NCBI GenBank assembly: GCA_963969345.1
Contig: OZ017769.1
Span: 9,489,725-9,553,724, forward strand
Direction of reading: 5' to 3'
DNA from: Turbatrix aceti
Lineage: Eukaryota > Nematoda > Chromadorea > Rhabditida > Panagrolaimidae
DNA: 64,000 nucleotides
Part shown: positions 43,382 to 56,534 of the stretch, piece after piece
Position numbering within the stretch: the first letter of the stretch is position 1
Layout: each line of letters begins with the position of its first letter
Translations under genes and position numbers: made by a program
Notes under the pieces: generated by a model
What the model saw: the letters and a program-made list of their open reading frames with translations, nothing else
What the model was told of the DNA's origin: nothing
Database searches by the model: none

Positions 43382-46300
43382 ATGGCTAAGCCGGGTACCA
43401 GAAAAATTGGCTTCAGCATCGACCGAGGAGGCACGTTCACTGATGTCGTTGTTATTCATTCGGATGACTCGATCGAGACGTTCAAGCTTCTCAGCGAGGA
43501 TCGGCACTATGCGGACGCTCCTACCGAAGCCATACGGCGTGTCCTGTCGAAGATTGAAGGCAGGGATATTCCAAGGGGCGAGAAGCTTCCTACAGGTACA
43601 AAATTTCTTTTTTTACAAAAATTTTTTTACTACAAAAAATTTGCAGGAAACATCTCGTTCATTCGCATGGCAACGACAGTCGCCACGAACGCGCTTATTA
43701 CGCGAAAAGGCACTCCAACGGCCCTCTTCATAACCGAGGGCTTCCGTGACGTGCTACAAATCGGAAATCAGTCCCGAAAGGATATTTTCAAGCTGAACAT
43801 TGAAACGCCCGAAATGTTGTATCAGAGGATCTTCGAGGTCAAAGAACGGGTGGTCCTCGTAGATCCAACGTGCCAAATGGATATTAAGGGTCGGAGGGAG
43901 GTCGGACGCAATGGACAGGAAGTCATCGTCGAACAGCCTCTCGATGTTGAGGCACTTCGGGAGGCGCTCGAGACTGCTGTCAATGAGGGTATTCAGTCTA
44001 TTGCTGTCGTCTTGATGCATTCTTACATGTTAGTTTTTTTTTTAGGTTTTTTTATATTGAAAATCGCAAATTTTTCTAATTGGAAACTTTCTTTTTCGAT
44101 TTTTTTTGGTTTAAAAAAGGTTTCAACATTTTTTTTGAAATTTTGAAAAACATAGACAAATTATTATATTTGAAATAAATTTATTTATGCATAAAATTTT
44201 TTTTCTGAAAATAAAATTGTCCTAAAAATTTTTACATACATTTTTTTATTTTCAAAACTAAAAAAATACATAAAAATTTTAAATTTTTTAAACTTAGAAA
44301 ATTTTTATCTAATTTTTTTTTAATTTTTTTTGATTTACTTTTTTTTCTTAAAAGAAATTTCGAATATTTTTTTTTATTTTTAGTTTTCCAAACCATGAAG
44401 AAATAATCCGCCGCGAAGCGTTAGCATTCGGCTTTCGTCACATTTCTCTCTCTTCGAGTGTCGCTCCCATGATCAAAATTGTCCCCCGAGGTTTCACGTC
44501 TACCGCCGACGCTTACCTGACCCCAATCATCCAGGACTACATCAACCGCTTCAAATCCGGATTCGCAAATGATCTTGTCGGGGTTACGGTTGAATTTATG
44601 CAGTCTGACGGCGGGTTGTGCTCCATCGAAGAGTAAGACACTTTTTTTTGACTTTTGGTTGTTTAAAATTTTTTTTTCAGTTTTATTGGTTCAAAAGCGA
44701 TTTTGTCAGGCCCGGCCGGAGGCATCGTAGGCATCGCGAACACGGCGTATGACAAAACCCGTGCCAAGCCGGTCATTTCGTTCGACATGGGTGGCACGTC
44801 GACGGATGTCAGTCGGTATGCCGGTCACCTGGACCAGGTGCTTGAGTCCGAAACGGATGGAATCATCATTCAGTCTCCCCAGCTCGAAATTCATACCGTA
44901 GCCGCCGGCGGAGGCTCCATGCTTGCCTTCAGAAACGGTTTATTCTACGTTGGCCCGGAATCTTCCGGCTCCAATCCTGGACCTCTGTGCTACAGGAAAA
45001 ATGGATCGCTCTCGGTGACAGATGCAAATCTCGTTCTCGGACGCCTGATTCCCAGCTTGTTTCCAAAAATCTTTGGACCAAGTGAAAACGAAGAACTTGA
45101 CCTGCAGGCTGCCACTGCGGGATTTCAGGCGGAAGAAGGAGCCATTGATGAACATCTGACCGCCTCTGGGGGACGTGCCATTGACCTGCCTGAAATTGCC
45201 CTCGGCTATGTCAAGGTCGCCAACGAGGCCATGTGCCGGCCGATCCGTCGCATCACCGAAGCGAGGGGCTACAACACGGCTGAGCATGTTTTGGCATGCT
45301 TTGGCGGTGCTGGAGGACAGCATGCTTGCGCTATTGCCGATATTTTAGGTCGGTTTTAAGAATAATGTTTATGCATTTTTTGTAAAATTTCTTTTTGTCA
45401 TGTTTGAAAAAATACCAAATTTTTTGAAAAACAATTCTTTTTTTTTAATTTTGTTGGAGAACGTTTTTTTATTCTGCAACAAAAATAATATTTACCAAAA
45501 ATTGTTCTTGTTTTCTCTTTTTTTCAAAAAATGAGGTTGCTTTTTTTCTTTTTTGGTGTTTTTTTTTTATTTCTAATTATTGAAAATAATGCGAAACAAA
45601 CTTTTTTTGAACTTTTCTGGTTCATTAAAATTTTTTTAGGAATAACCGAAATCACAATCCCCCGGCACGCAGGTGTGCTCTCGGCTTACGGCCTCCTCCT
45701 GGCTGACGTCGTCGCTGAACGCCAAGAACCTCTTCTCAAACCCATTCAAGGCAACTTCGAAGCCATCAAATCTATCATCCAAAAACTCAAGCAAGAAACC
45801 CACGCTCACATCAGCGAACAGGGAATCTCGGACGACAGCATTCGGTACGAGGTGCTGCTTCACATGCGCTACGATCGCACGAATACGGTCATCATCTGCT
45901 CCGACCAATTTGGCAAGGTCGTCAGTCAGGAAGCCTTTGTCGAAGATTTTGAACAGAATCACAAGCGTGAATTCGGGTTCCTCTGCGCCGGGAGGCCGAT
46001 TATTGTGGACGATGTCCGTGTCCGGTCACTCGGGCAGAGGTGCTTTCATCCGACAGCTGTCGACCATGGAAATGGAAAGACAGGTGGACACGAGCCGAAG
46101 GAAATTGCGGTGCATGACATTTTCTTCGAAAATGGATATCAGAAGTCAAAGGTTTATTTGTCCAAGAATTTGGAACAGGGACATGTGATTCCGGGACCGG
46201 CGCTTGTTATTGATGACAATTGGTGTGTTTTTTGAATATTAAAAAAATTTTTACAATTAAAAAAATAAAAAAATGTTTATGACAGCTTTTTAAATTTTTG

Positions 46301-48501
46301 TTTGTTAAATTAAACTTGGAATTTTTTTAGCACAATTCTAATCGAACCGGCCTGGACCGGTCACATCAGCGCTAACGGCGACGTCAACATGCGCCGTGTC
46401 CGCGGTGCCGCAGACGCCTCCGCCGACAGCGTTGACGACACCAACGCCGAAGACTTGACTCCAATCAACCCGATTGACCTCGCCATCTTCGGTCACCGAT
46501 TCATGAGCATCGCAGAACAGATGGGCTCGGTCCTGAAACGATCGGCGATTTCGACAAACATAAAAGAACGACTCGACTTCTCATGCGCCCTCTTCGGCCC
46601 TGATGGGGGTCTCGTCGCCAACGCACCCCACATACCTGTCCACCTGGGAGGCATGCAATCCGCTGTCAAATTCCAGATCGAATACTTCGAAAACAAGGGC
46701 GGAATTCGGGAAGGCGATGTGATTTTGTCCAATCATCCGGTTGCCGGGGGATCGCATCTGCCGGATTTTACGGTCATCACGCCGGTTTATATTTCCGAAG
46801 GCTCGGATGTTCCAGACTTTTTCGTCGCGAACAGAGGCCATCATGCCGACATTGGAGGCATCGTTCCGGGATCGGTGCCGCCTGATTCGACTTCCCTTTC
46901 CCAGGAAGGCGCGATTTTCAAAGCCTTCAAAGTCGTGGAAACCGGCGTCTTCCAGGAAACAAGTCTGATTGATCACCTCCGAGCTCCGGAAAAAATTCCA
47001 GGCAGTTCAGGAGCTCGGAACATTTCGGACAACATTGCGGACTTGCACGCTCAAATCGCGGCTAATCAGAAAGTTAGATATTTTTTTTTTAGTAAATTAT
47101 TTTTATTTAAAAAAATGCTTTAGGGCATTAGTCTACTACGGGAGCTGGTAGCGTCGTACGGTATTAAAACAGTCAAGCGGTACATGGCAAGAATCCAGCG
47201 GGCAGCTGCGGATGCAGTTCAAAACATGCTGGAAGCCTACCTGGAGCCAGGTAATGGAGGACGCCTTGCGTTGGGTTTTACGGATTACATGGATGATGGG
47301 TCTACGATTGTTTTGAACGTAACTATCGACAAAAATGATGTGAGTAAAAAAAATAAATTAAAAAAATTTGTCTATAAAAAATTAATTTAAAATAAATGAT
47401 TTTTTTTATAAAATAAATAAATTTAAAAATTTTCATTGATGTATTAAAATAACAATTTTTGTTTATAAAAAAATAAATAACCTGTTTTTTATAGTAAATG
47501 TATAGTAATTTTTTTTATTGTTGTTACAAAAAGTTGTAAAATAATTTTTATTATTGGATAAAAAAATTTCTAAAAAAATTTGTTTCTCTTTTATTTTAAA
47601 ATCCTCAACGTCAGATTTTATTCAAAGTTCTATAAAAAATATTTTGACAGTTTTTTTACGTACAGAATTTTGCGCAGAACGAATATTTTTCAGGGCAAGA
47701 CAACATTCGACTTCACCGGCACGACCCCTCAAGTGTACTCGAGCTCGAACGCACCCCGAGCCGTGACCATGGCTGCCGTCATCTACGCACTTCGGTGCCT
47801 CGTCAACGACGACATTCCGCTCAACCAAGGCTGTCTGGAGTCCATAGAAGTCATCATTCCACCTGGCTCCCTCCTGGACCCCGACCCCGATGCTGCAGTC
47901 GTTGGCGGCAACGTTGTCACCTCACAGCGAGTTTGTGACGTCATTTTTGGCGCTTTCAGGGCCGTTGCTGCGAGTCAAGGCTGCATGAACAACGTCACGT
48001 TTGGCGACGACACCCTGGGTTACTACGAGACGGTTGGGGGCGGAGCAGGTGCAGGCAGGGATTTCCACGGCCGGCACGGGGTCCATACCCACATGACGAA
48101 CACCCGAATCACGGATCCTGAGATTCTGGAATCCAGGTACCCGGTTATCCTGAGGTGCTTTGGCTTCCGTGAGAATTCCGGTGGTCGGGGACTGTTCAAC
48201 GGAGGAAACGGTCTATACCGTGAAATCCAGTTCCGCAGACCCATGATCCTGTCCGTGCTCACGGAGCGTCGAGCGAATGCCCCCTACGGCATCGACGGAG
48301 GCGAGCCGGGTGAGCGTGGACTGAATCTTCTGTACAAGGCAAAGAAAGATATGATCGTCAACATTGGACCTCGCAAGACGCTCAACGTCGAGCCTGGGGT
48401 ATGTTTTTTTGATTACAAAAAATTGAAATTTCATTATTTTTTAGGACAAATTCCTGCTCTCTACCCCTGGTGGAGGAGGCTGGGGACAAGCTTCAGCATA
48501 A
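43382..48501 (+). CDS. 5-oxoprolinase (ATP-hydrolysing), copy 2 (9 exons, 1271 aa)
   Basis: Exons are those of copy 1 shifted by 14,872 (43382-43595, 43647-44028, 44384-44632, 44681-45348, 45640-46222, 46331-47072, 47124-47339, 47694-48398, 48445-48501). No coding or intronic difference was seen. The 5' flank is complete up to and beyond the divergent secreted-protein gene, so the dose of this glutathione-cycle enzyme should double if the duplication is real. Confidence 0.94.
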
Positions 48502-48766
48502 CTCGAAAAAAAGTGGAAAAAAGTTGTTTTTTTCAAATTTGAATCGTAATTTTGAAGTTATTTATGACAGATGTTGTTTGACATAATGTATTATTGTAAA
48601 AAATATAAAATGTTTAACGAGAAACATTATTACAAAAATCAATCACAAAACGTAAAAATGGCGTAAAATAACGGCGTTATTTTAGGCGAGATTGCGCATT
48701 TTCAAAATTCCGTGGGGAATTGTTCCGTGAGATAATTCCCGGTATACATATTTCCCATGGGACTCC

Positions 48767-49975
48767 CACGGAGAAGTCGAAATCAAGCTTGCGTCGACGC
48801 AGAGACAGACTTACGGCATGTGAAGTTAGATTACGGTCGACTTAAGCGATGTCAGACTTGCGACAAACTTGCAACAAGTTTAAAAAAAATGAAAAAATAA
48901 AAAAATGAACGTTTTTCGCTGTTCATAGGGCTGCAATCTGACATTTACATGGCACAAACTTAACATTTTGTCAAAAATTGGTCGTATCAAGCTTGCGGTG
49001 CAGCAAAGTCAGACTTCTGCCCCTTAATTTGGCAATTTGCCTGAAGTTGTTCAATTCAAATTTTACTTTTTTTGTTTTTTTTGATGAAAAGTTATCGAAT
49101 CTCAAACAAGGTGTTGCATGTCGTGTAAGTTACACGAGCTACACGACGAAAATTTATGTAAATTAGTTGAAAACAAGGGAAAAAACATGTAAATCAGTGA
49201 ATTTTCGTCGTGTAGCTCGTGTAACTTACACGACATGCAACACCTTGATCTCAAAGCGAAATTGACTTCGCGATCTTTCGATAAAAATTTTGCATTCGAT
49301 TCATGTTTCAATTCTTTCTTGTTTTCAGTCAGTGTTCGCATTTGTCCGTTTGTGTCGAGCTTTTGCTTTTTATCTGTTGTTTTTTTTCGTTTTAGATATC
49401 AGTTTCGACGTTGCGCGTAGTGATGATTGCCGAGAGAAGCACTTCTTTACCAACAACTACTTTTTATGATTCGAAACAACTTCGAGGATTGTTTGTAAGT
49501 TTTTATTTACATTTAACAAAAAGATTATATATTTTTTCAGGAATCAGAATCATGAAAAGCGCCCCTGAATCATCATTACGAAAATACCGCTGAATCAAAA
49601 ATGCTTGACGACAAACGCGTCCGCGACGGAACTGGCACCGGTGATCATACCCGCACATCGACGACAACAGCACCCATGGTTAGCCGTTGATCCGGCGTTA
49701 TTCTTGTCTTTTTTTGTTAACTTGATGATTGTTTTGTTAATTTGAGCATATAAAATGATGCAATGAGAAAACGTGGACACAAGGGGACACAATAGGGATG
49801 GAAAACACAAAATAACAACCGGGCACGAACGCTACCTAATATGCAAATTTTACGCCTATGCGTTAAGCTTGCGTCGAGTCAGAGTTAAGCTTGCGTCCTT
49901 TTTATGGCAAGTTTACGAATGGCCGGCGCAAACTTAACTTTAACGGGACGCAAGCTTGGTTTCGACTTCTCCGTG
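48767..49975. mobile_element. CAC...GTG-ended DNA transposon, duplicate
   Basis: Same element, CC duplication and nested MITE (49,107-49,247) as at 33,895-35,103. It was copied by the segmental duplication, not by a new transposition. Confidence 0.8.
49107..49247. mobile_element. hAT-type MITE, duplicate
   Basis: Identical to 34,235-34,375, including the flanking ATCTCAAA duplication. Confidence 0.87.
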
Positions 49976-50204
49976 CCAATGAAAATCTTCTCTTCGCTAT
50001 TCTGATTTTCCCTCCAAACCTTTCATTCTCTTTAAGCCAGGCATACCTTGCATTTCATTTATTTAAACCACACACCACTTAAAAAATATTTTTTGAATTT
50101 AAAAAATCTACCATATTGGATGATTTTGTTGACTGCACCATTTTGAATTCGTAACCTTTGATGACTTTGTATGAACGGCGTTAATCACACATACCAATTA
50201 CAGT

Positions 50205-50309
50205 TTAGGCTAAGACACGTCTAGTTCTAACCCAATTAAGAAATTGAGTTGAGAGGCCGAAGAGGGCAAAAAACAGCAAGACAGTGAAGAGGAATTTCAT
50301 TGTCGACAT
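50205..50309 (-). CDS. Very small secreted peptide (34 aa), right arm, duplicate
   Basis: Identical to 35,333-35,437 (M at residue 4). Confidence 0.58.
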   Translation of the reverse strand: MSTMKFLFTVLLFFALFGLSTQFLNWVRTRRVLA

Positions 50310-50979
50310 GGTGGATCAAGAATGGATGTTTCTTTGTGAAACTGACTCAGAATCAGTTTCACAGATCGGTTAAATATAAAAAATTTTTAAATTCATTATC
50401 ATTGGCATGCAATCGTGCATATTTATTTTTTTAAGGATGTTTTAAATTTAAATTTATTCAGAATAAAATTAAATTTAAAAAAATCAGAGGGCTGTATTCG
50501 CGAGATGGCTGTTTTTTTGGTTGGAATCCAAAAGTTGCGTTTGTGTACACCCCAGAATTTTAAATGCTGCTGCATAATTTTCAAATTCATGACACGTTTT
50601 CTTTTTTGATATATTGTTCGTTCGTTCCTGTTGCAGGAAAACAGATGAAAAGTTTCAGTCTTCTGGGTCGTTAAATAAATAAAACGAAAATATTGTTTCA
50701 GTATTTTAAAAGCGGATCAAAAATAATGGAAAAATCAGGCATTATCACCGCTTTGTAGCAGATTTCTCCGATAAGTTATAACCTGAGTTACAAATAATAT
50801 CAGGTCCGGTCCGCTGTCGTCGTTCTGCCAACATTTTTAAAGTAGTCCTTAATGGTGTGGGACTACGTTTACATTTATTACTTTTACTTGTCCTTACTTA
50901 TTCATTACAAAAGTTAGTGAGACATAGTGAAAAGTAATAATATTTCTGGGAGGGTTGGGGAACTAAATGATAACATTTT

Positions 50980-51017
50980 TTATTTGTTCTTGCTTTCTTT
51001 GTTTGAAGTTTCCTCCT

Positions 51018-51051
<34 letters not shown>

Positions 51052-53840
51052 AGAACTCGACGACGACCTGTTTTCGTAATGCTGGATTACCTGCAATAAA
51101 AAATGAACAAATTAAGATCAAAAATTAAATATGCTCACAAGACACATGTAACACTGCCCGCCAAACTCGTTTAGACACCATCTGCAGTATGTTGCCGGAC
51201 AGGTGTTACAGGCCCGAATATTGACAAATCGATGCCTTTCCTGGCAGATTAGGCACTGAACTGTCGGTATAAAACGATCTATAATAAATCGCTTGAAGAG
51301 GCTGTTGTCTTTGAAGAGACGATTTTCCTTCACGTCACCAAGCTGCTTTGTTCGAGCGGCTTCACGGATTCTGGCTCTAGCGAGGCGGCGGGAGTTGACT
51401 CGACTGAAGAGAATCTTGTTGTACAGCGCAATGGCACGCGCCTTGGCCCTTCTGCGCCAGATGTACGGTAACACAAAGAAGAGGACGAGACGCTTGATTA
51501 TGTAGTTGAACGCGACCTGGAGCAGAAGCATGGTCAACAACGGCATGAGTATCGTCATGGCATAGAGCCCCCAATCCGGGGGCTTCGGATCCAGCATGCA
51601 GAGTTCAGGCAACAGCTCCTCGTCAAATGATTGAGTGAAGTTGAATTCAAGAGCGTCGCGAATCATGTCAGCCACTACGCCGTCGCCGTCGACGCTGATG
51701 GCCACCGTGGATTCACCGCTCTGGCTGACGACAGACTGCCTGCCCATCTCGACGACGTAAGTTAGCACTCGATGCAGGTAAAAATCGGTGAAGCAAACGA
51801 AGCCGGCGATGACGCAGGTGATGAACCACTTGACGAGGGGCTGCCACATTGCCTTGATTTCAGGTTTAGTGGGCGGAGCGAAAGGGCTCATGAGACCATG
51901 CGCGATCCGTTCGGCACGAGTCAGGGGAGTGAGAGAGAGCTGACCGAGCTTCGCACGCTTTGCATCGATGTACCAGAAGTAACTCGTGAGAAAGGAGTTT
52001 TTGAAATCAATATCGTTGAGGTAGTTGTTGATCATCGCGATGACGTCTTTGAAGATAAGGTAGACAAAAATGATCATGATTGACGAAAAGAATTCTCGGA
52101 CGGTGGTCAAGATGAGACGGACGTATTCCAATTGGAAAATGATGGAATTCTTGAGTTCGGAAAGGATGTTTAGCTTTTCGATTCTGGGTTGTATCACTGC
52201 TTCGAAGTGAACCTAAACAAGAAAAAAAAGTTTGTTCAAAAACAGTGTTTTAAGTACACAAATCGAAAACCGATACCTGATTTTCCAAAATGAAATTCGG
52301 GATATCGATTATCGGTTCGAACACCCGAAAATGTCAATTTCGTATTCGGTTCCGATTTTGGGAAACCAAAAAAATAATAGTTTGCGGTTCCTGTTCCGGT
52401 TCCGATTACCGGAAAAAACAATTTTCGTTTCTTTCTGTTTTTGGAAAACAGAAAGAAACGAAAAAATTTTCGGTACCGACAACACTGATCAAAAACCCCC
52501 CTTTTCCGAGTTCGCAAACAAAAGTTCGACCAACCTTGATACCAACTTCAGATTCCATCTTCTTGACAAACTCCTGAGTATCATGATACTGCTGAAAATA
52601 CGTACTTCCATTCAGCTTAGCAGCCGCAGATCCACAAATTGCGGTGGCTTTTTCGGTCACTGCGTTCCCGTCGCAGATAGTGTACGACCGTAAAAAAGGG
52701 CACACAATTAGTCCGAGAATCGGTCCCATATAGTCTTTGCACTGGGATGCTATGTCCAGGTTTTCTAGGCACTGTGTCAGAGAATCCGCAAAGACTGCCA
52801 TGCACCGATCGTGAAACCTTCGATTGACTACGTCGTCTTCGGGTAACGTGGAATTCGATGTAGGAGCGCTGATACCGCCTTTGAGGAGGTTTTTCGCTTT
52901 GGATCCGACGTTCTTGGCAGAGTCGACTGTGGACTTGGCTTTGTCTTTTGCAGTCAAAGCGGCCTTCTTTGTTGTGTTTTTGAGTGAGGTTTTGTACTCG
53001 TCAAAGAGTTTGAGTTTTCGCGCCAGATATTCGTCTTCTTCGGTATGATGTGTAAGTTCGGCTTTGAGCATGTCCATGATTTTGTGCAGCGGTTCCATGT
53101 ATTCTGACGTTTTCTTTGCACTTTTTGCTGAAAAATCGATAAATCGAAAGTTTAACTTTTTTTAAAGTTTGAAAAAATATTGAAAAAAAAGAGTGCATTC
53201 TATAGGATTTGAACCTTTCAAAGTTCAAAAACCCCCGGTTTCACAGCCACACACTCGACCAATTTTACCATTTTCGAAAATAAGATTTCCAAAAAAAATT
53301 ATCTCAAAAACGCAAAAACGAACCCAAATTGTTTTCAAACAAAGACTCCAAAGGTCCGGTAGCGAGTGTTATCCTCTGGGTCGTCAGCTTATTCTGTTGT
53401 TCGAGATGGCAGATAGCAATGCTAGACGTCAGTCTTATATTGTGAAGAATATTCGCCACAGGACCCTCGCTGAGCTGTTCCGCGACGTAGACACTCAGCA
53501 GGGCCTGACCACTGCTTCCGAGGGCGCCGAAGATCACGCAGAACATGGCGCAGCGAAAAAGAGGCGAAAAGGCAAACGCGAGTCCTCCACCGACGACGAC
53601 GGTCATCTTGAAAATTTCCGACAGCAGAGGGTCAAAATCACCGAAGTTTAGACGAGACCAGCCAAGGGTGTAGGCACCGTAAGAGAACAGCAAACCAACA
53701 GGGATGTTGAGGAGCACACGGGCCCGCCAGTACTCGTAGACATTGCTGAAGGTGATTTGGAGGGGGTGAAGGGAACGGGGAACTTACCTGGTGAAAAGGA
53801 AGTGGGAAAAAAAGTCGCGTTGACTTCGGGGGCGTGGCAT
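50980..53840 (-). CDS. SPE-42-like sperm membrane protein: DC-STAMP domain plus four-CxxC RING (5 exons, 750 aa)
   Basis: Exons (minus) 53,840-53,788, 53,745-53,324, 53,127-52,535, 52,212-51,139 and 51,090-50,980; phases agree throughout. Start MPRPRSQRDFF, with a CTCTCAG acceptor 5 nt before the ATG (likely trans-splicing). Exon 2 has several hydrophobic segments and the DC-STAMP-family block GPVANILHNIRL...GPLESLF. Exon 4 carries the DC-STAMP core with three or more helices. A C-terminal RING has four CxxC pairs (CLIC, CNTC, CRWC, CYMC), then a D10/E4 acidic tail. This order matches nematode SPE-42/SPE-49 and insect Sneaky, sperm proteins needed after gamete contact; C. elegans SPE-42 has 774 aa. 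The donor of intron 2 (GTTCG) is weak. It is the only complete copy; the duplication cut the other. Confidence 0.85.
52422..52464. repeat. Perfect 20-bp intronic hairpin, duplicate
   Basis: Copy of 37,550-37,592 in the intron between exons 3 and 4 of the complete SPE-42-like gene. Confidence 0.85.
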
Positions 53841-54355
53841 GCTTACTGAGAGGAGAGACGATGTTACAACAACTTTTTATAAATTTATTCGTTGGAATAT
53901 TGAAATTTGCAAAAAAATAGTTCACGTTTTTCTTCATTTTTGAGAATAAACAGATTTTTTTTATTTGCATTTTTTTGTTTTTTTGCAATGTCTTGGTTCA
54001 AGATTCTGTGCAAAGAAAGTTTAGTCAATTTTACCGCTTAGGCAGGTATTGATAACGTCAACATTGTGACTGACATGTAGCCTTGGTGACAATCTTTTCT
54101 CCCCCCTCCACATTTTTCCAAATTGAGCTCGGTCGTTTCTTTTTCCTGTCAGGTCATCGCCCTCAAACAAAGATTAGAACAATTTTTTCTTATCAAACCC
54201 AATATTTTAAAGAGCAGAAGGTTATGTTAGGTACAATGTTTTCTCTTTTCTCCAACACGCAACACATGTCCTGACATCAACTTCAACCAAAGTCTAGAGC
54301 GTCATATTTTTTGCAACAAATTCTATTGCGTCGCTGCAATCATTCTTGATCAAAA
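53841..54355. other. Intergenic between SPE-42-like gene and first MFS gene
   Basis: Shared divergent upstream region. A CTCTCAG trans-splice acceptor sits directly before the SPE-42-like ATG. No further gene seen. Confidence 0.5.
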
Positions 54356-55910
54356 ATGAAACTGCCAACTTACACACTGGGTTTCATGATTCTGTGCTAC
54401 GGTACCATTGGCAGCTTTATTGAACTTTTTGATATGTATGTCAGAAGGCTGGCTGTTGTGTTTATGGACTTTTCAAACCAAAGCATCAGTGCGCAGTTTG
54501 GAATCGAGCTCGATGCAGCGGAGGCCAACTTTGTATACCTCGCAGCCATCAACACGGGTCTGGCGTGCTCGATCATCGGCCTGTTTGTGGTTGTGCCGAT
54601 CATCGACCGTTGGGGTCGTCGGTTGGCTACTGTCTACGTCAAAGGCTTTCTCGGAGCCGCAGCTTGCATTTTCGTAGTCGCAGCAAAGTTCACAAACCTC
54701 ATCGAGTTGCTCTTTGTTGGAATGGTTTTCTACGGTTTCGCAGACAGCCTCAGGACCGGTGCTACGAAGGTATACCTGTCAGAATGCGCACCAGACAATT
54801 TGAGGGCATTCGCGATGGCTAGCATCAGCACGCTTACGATTGCTACTGCTGCTGTCATGAGTTTGTTTACCACACCGTATTTTTTGGGCACCATTGACAA
54901 ATATTTTTTACTGTTTTTGATTTTAATTGTGTTTATCGTTGTTTTTGTCGCACTGGCTTCTTGGATTCCGGAGTCCCCCAAATACCTGCACATGGTACGG
55001 TCTTCGGATAACATTATTCGGAATTCCGTAAATTCATTTCAAGGAATGGACGCTGACTTTGGTAAGTTTTAAGAAAAGTGATAATCAAATTGGGTTACCA
55101 CTGAACTTTATTTCAGAAAAAATATGCGAATCTTATGAAATGGAAGAAAACATACTCAGAAAGTCCTCTTACATGACCATTTTGAGGGATCCGACAATCC
55201 GCGCGTGCCTACGCCTGGTCATATCACCTCTCCTGGTCACCTTCTTCGGATTCTATACCATTGCCGTCTACTGCTACGTTCCCAATCAAACTAGCTTGGG
55301 CTGGGATGCAGGGCCTGTCATGCTGGCAGACAACCTTGTCACCATCGCAATGTACCCTCTGCTCTTTGCCATTCCCTGGCTTTACGAAAAGTTAGGACAT
55401 CGACGGGTCGTCATTCTCGGCATGGCAGCAGTGACTCTATCAACCATGACCTACGCAGTAGCCAGAATTGTGCTGGATATATCCGGTGGGCCTTCAAAAG
55501 CGACTTTTTACCTTGGATTTCTTGCACTGATTTTCCAATGCTTGGCATTTTCTCTCGACTGCGGATCGTCTTACATGGTTGTGACCATGGATGTGGTATC
55601 CATTTCGGTCAAGATTATTTTTGTGCAGATTGTGTTGATAATCAAATTGCTGCTTCCTATGATTGCAAATTTTTTGTACGCCATCTTTGACCCCCTGATT
55701 GGCGCTTGGTTGTATCTTCCAGTTATCGTTATGCAAATTTACTGCATCCGGCACATTTGGATCTATCTACCTGAAACCAGGTCGCAGACTGTTGCTAACA
55801 ACTTTTCACGGATCCAGGACAATGTTTTGGCAAGGCGAAAAATCAAGGCATCATTGTTAGAAAGCAATAACAACCGAAGTACTGTAACGAATAACTATGA
55901 ATCCATTTGA
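54356..55910 (+). CDS. MFS sugar-transporter-like protein, gene 1 (2 exons, 499 aa)
   Basis: Exons 54,356-55,061 and 55,117-55,910. About 12 hydrophobic helices. Family signatures are visible: DRWGRR after TM2-3 (residue about 85), the PESPKYL motif at the end of TM6 and LPETRSQT after TM12, matching the sugar-porter D-R-x-G-R-R, PESPR and PETKG motifs. It should move a small solute across a membrane; the substrate cannot be read. It is the only intact member of the local cluster (paralogs at 59,131, 60,301-61,370 and 63,530-64,000+), and all share the intron position after ...DFG / DYG. Start chosen because the paralogs begin M(K/M)LPT at the same place. Confidence 0.85.
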
Positions 55911-56426
55911 CTGTATTTTGAGCATACAAAAACTTGTAATTTTTTCGGACCCAAAATCTCAAAATTAGTCACTGCCGATGTTTAATAAATAAAGTTTCCT
56001 GTTAAAAAGTGAAAAGAAATGATTGTATTTGTTTATTTTATTTTATTTTACGATTTTTTCTAACTACTGTAAGATCATTGTTGGAAATAGGAATACCTTC
56101 AAATTCCTGTTTCTAACAATCAAAAGAACATTAAAAAAGCCTACACATAGCAAAACTTTTCTGCACAACACATTTCCAAAATTCACCAACGTAAGATCCT
56201 TTAATTAATTCATTTCCCCCCCTGATTCGTGGAAATTCCTATGATACAAAACAGTTTACTCGACATAAATTTAAAAAAATAAAATATTTATGATGAGAAT
56301 TACCATGCGACCCATTCCGTACTTAGGGGCCGCGATGTGCTCAAAATAAACATGTCATTTCTGCCTGCCTGATTGCCTCTCGTTTCCTCACCCATCAATT
56401 CAGAATTAAACTTTGATTTTCTGATA
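55911..56426. other. Intergenic, no gene seen
   Basis: 3' UTR of MFS gene 1 with AATAAA at about 55,986, then AT-rich DNA up to the small peptide gene. Confidence 0.5.
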
Positions 56427-56534
56427 ATGCCTACAATAAAGTTCCTGTTAGGCATCTTGCTGCTTCTTGTCCTCGTCGAACCCTCAACTCAATTCTTAGA
56501 TTGGTTGTTTCGGAGGGTTGTATTCCCGAAATGA
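56427..56534 (+). CDS. Very small secreted peptide (35 aa), diverged homolog of the 34-aa family
   Basis: The product is MPTIKFLLGILLLLVLVEPS, then TQFLDWLFRRVVFPK. It shares TIKFL at residues 3-7, STQFL, a tryptophan two residues later and RRVV/RRVL with the peptide at 26,213. A hydrophobic signal peptide is clear. Conservation of the mature part (TQFLxW..RR.V) between loci that otherwise differ supports a real secreted-peptide family. Function unknown. Confidence 0.65.
   Translation: MPTIKFLLGILLLLVLVEPSTQFLDWLFRRVVFPK

Larger units (their letters stand above)
48679..50642 (-). repeat. Inverted-repeat right arm, copy 2
   Basis: Counterpart of 33,807-35,770, with the same transposon insertion; the insertion therefore predates the tandem duplication. 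Confidence 0.9.
38150..53010 (+). repeat. 14,861-bp tandem segmental duplication, copy 2
   Basis: Copy of 23,278-38,138 in the same orientation at an offset of 14,872. All reading frames compared are identical to copy 1. Confidence 0.95.

Noticed and set aside
53215..53290. tRNA-like box A/box B sequence on the minus strand in SPE-42-like intron 2 (GGTTCAAATCC)
   Set aside because: No 7-bp acceptor stem and the anticodon arm does not pair. At best a decayed tRNA-derived fragment.
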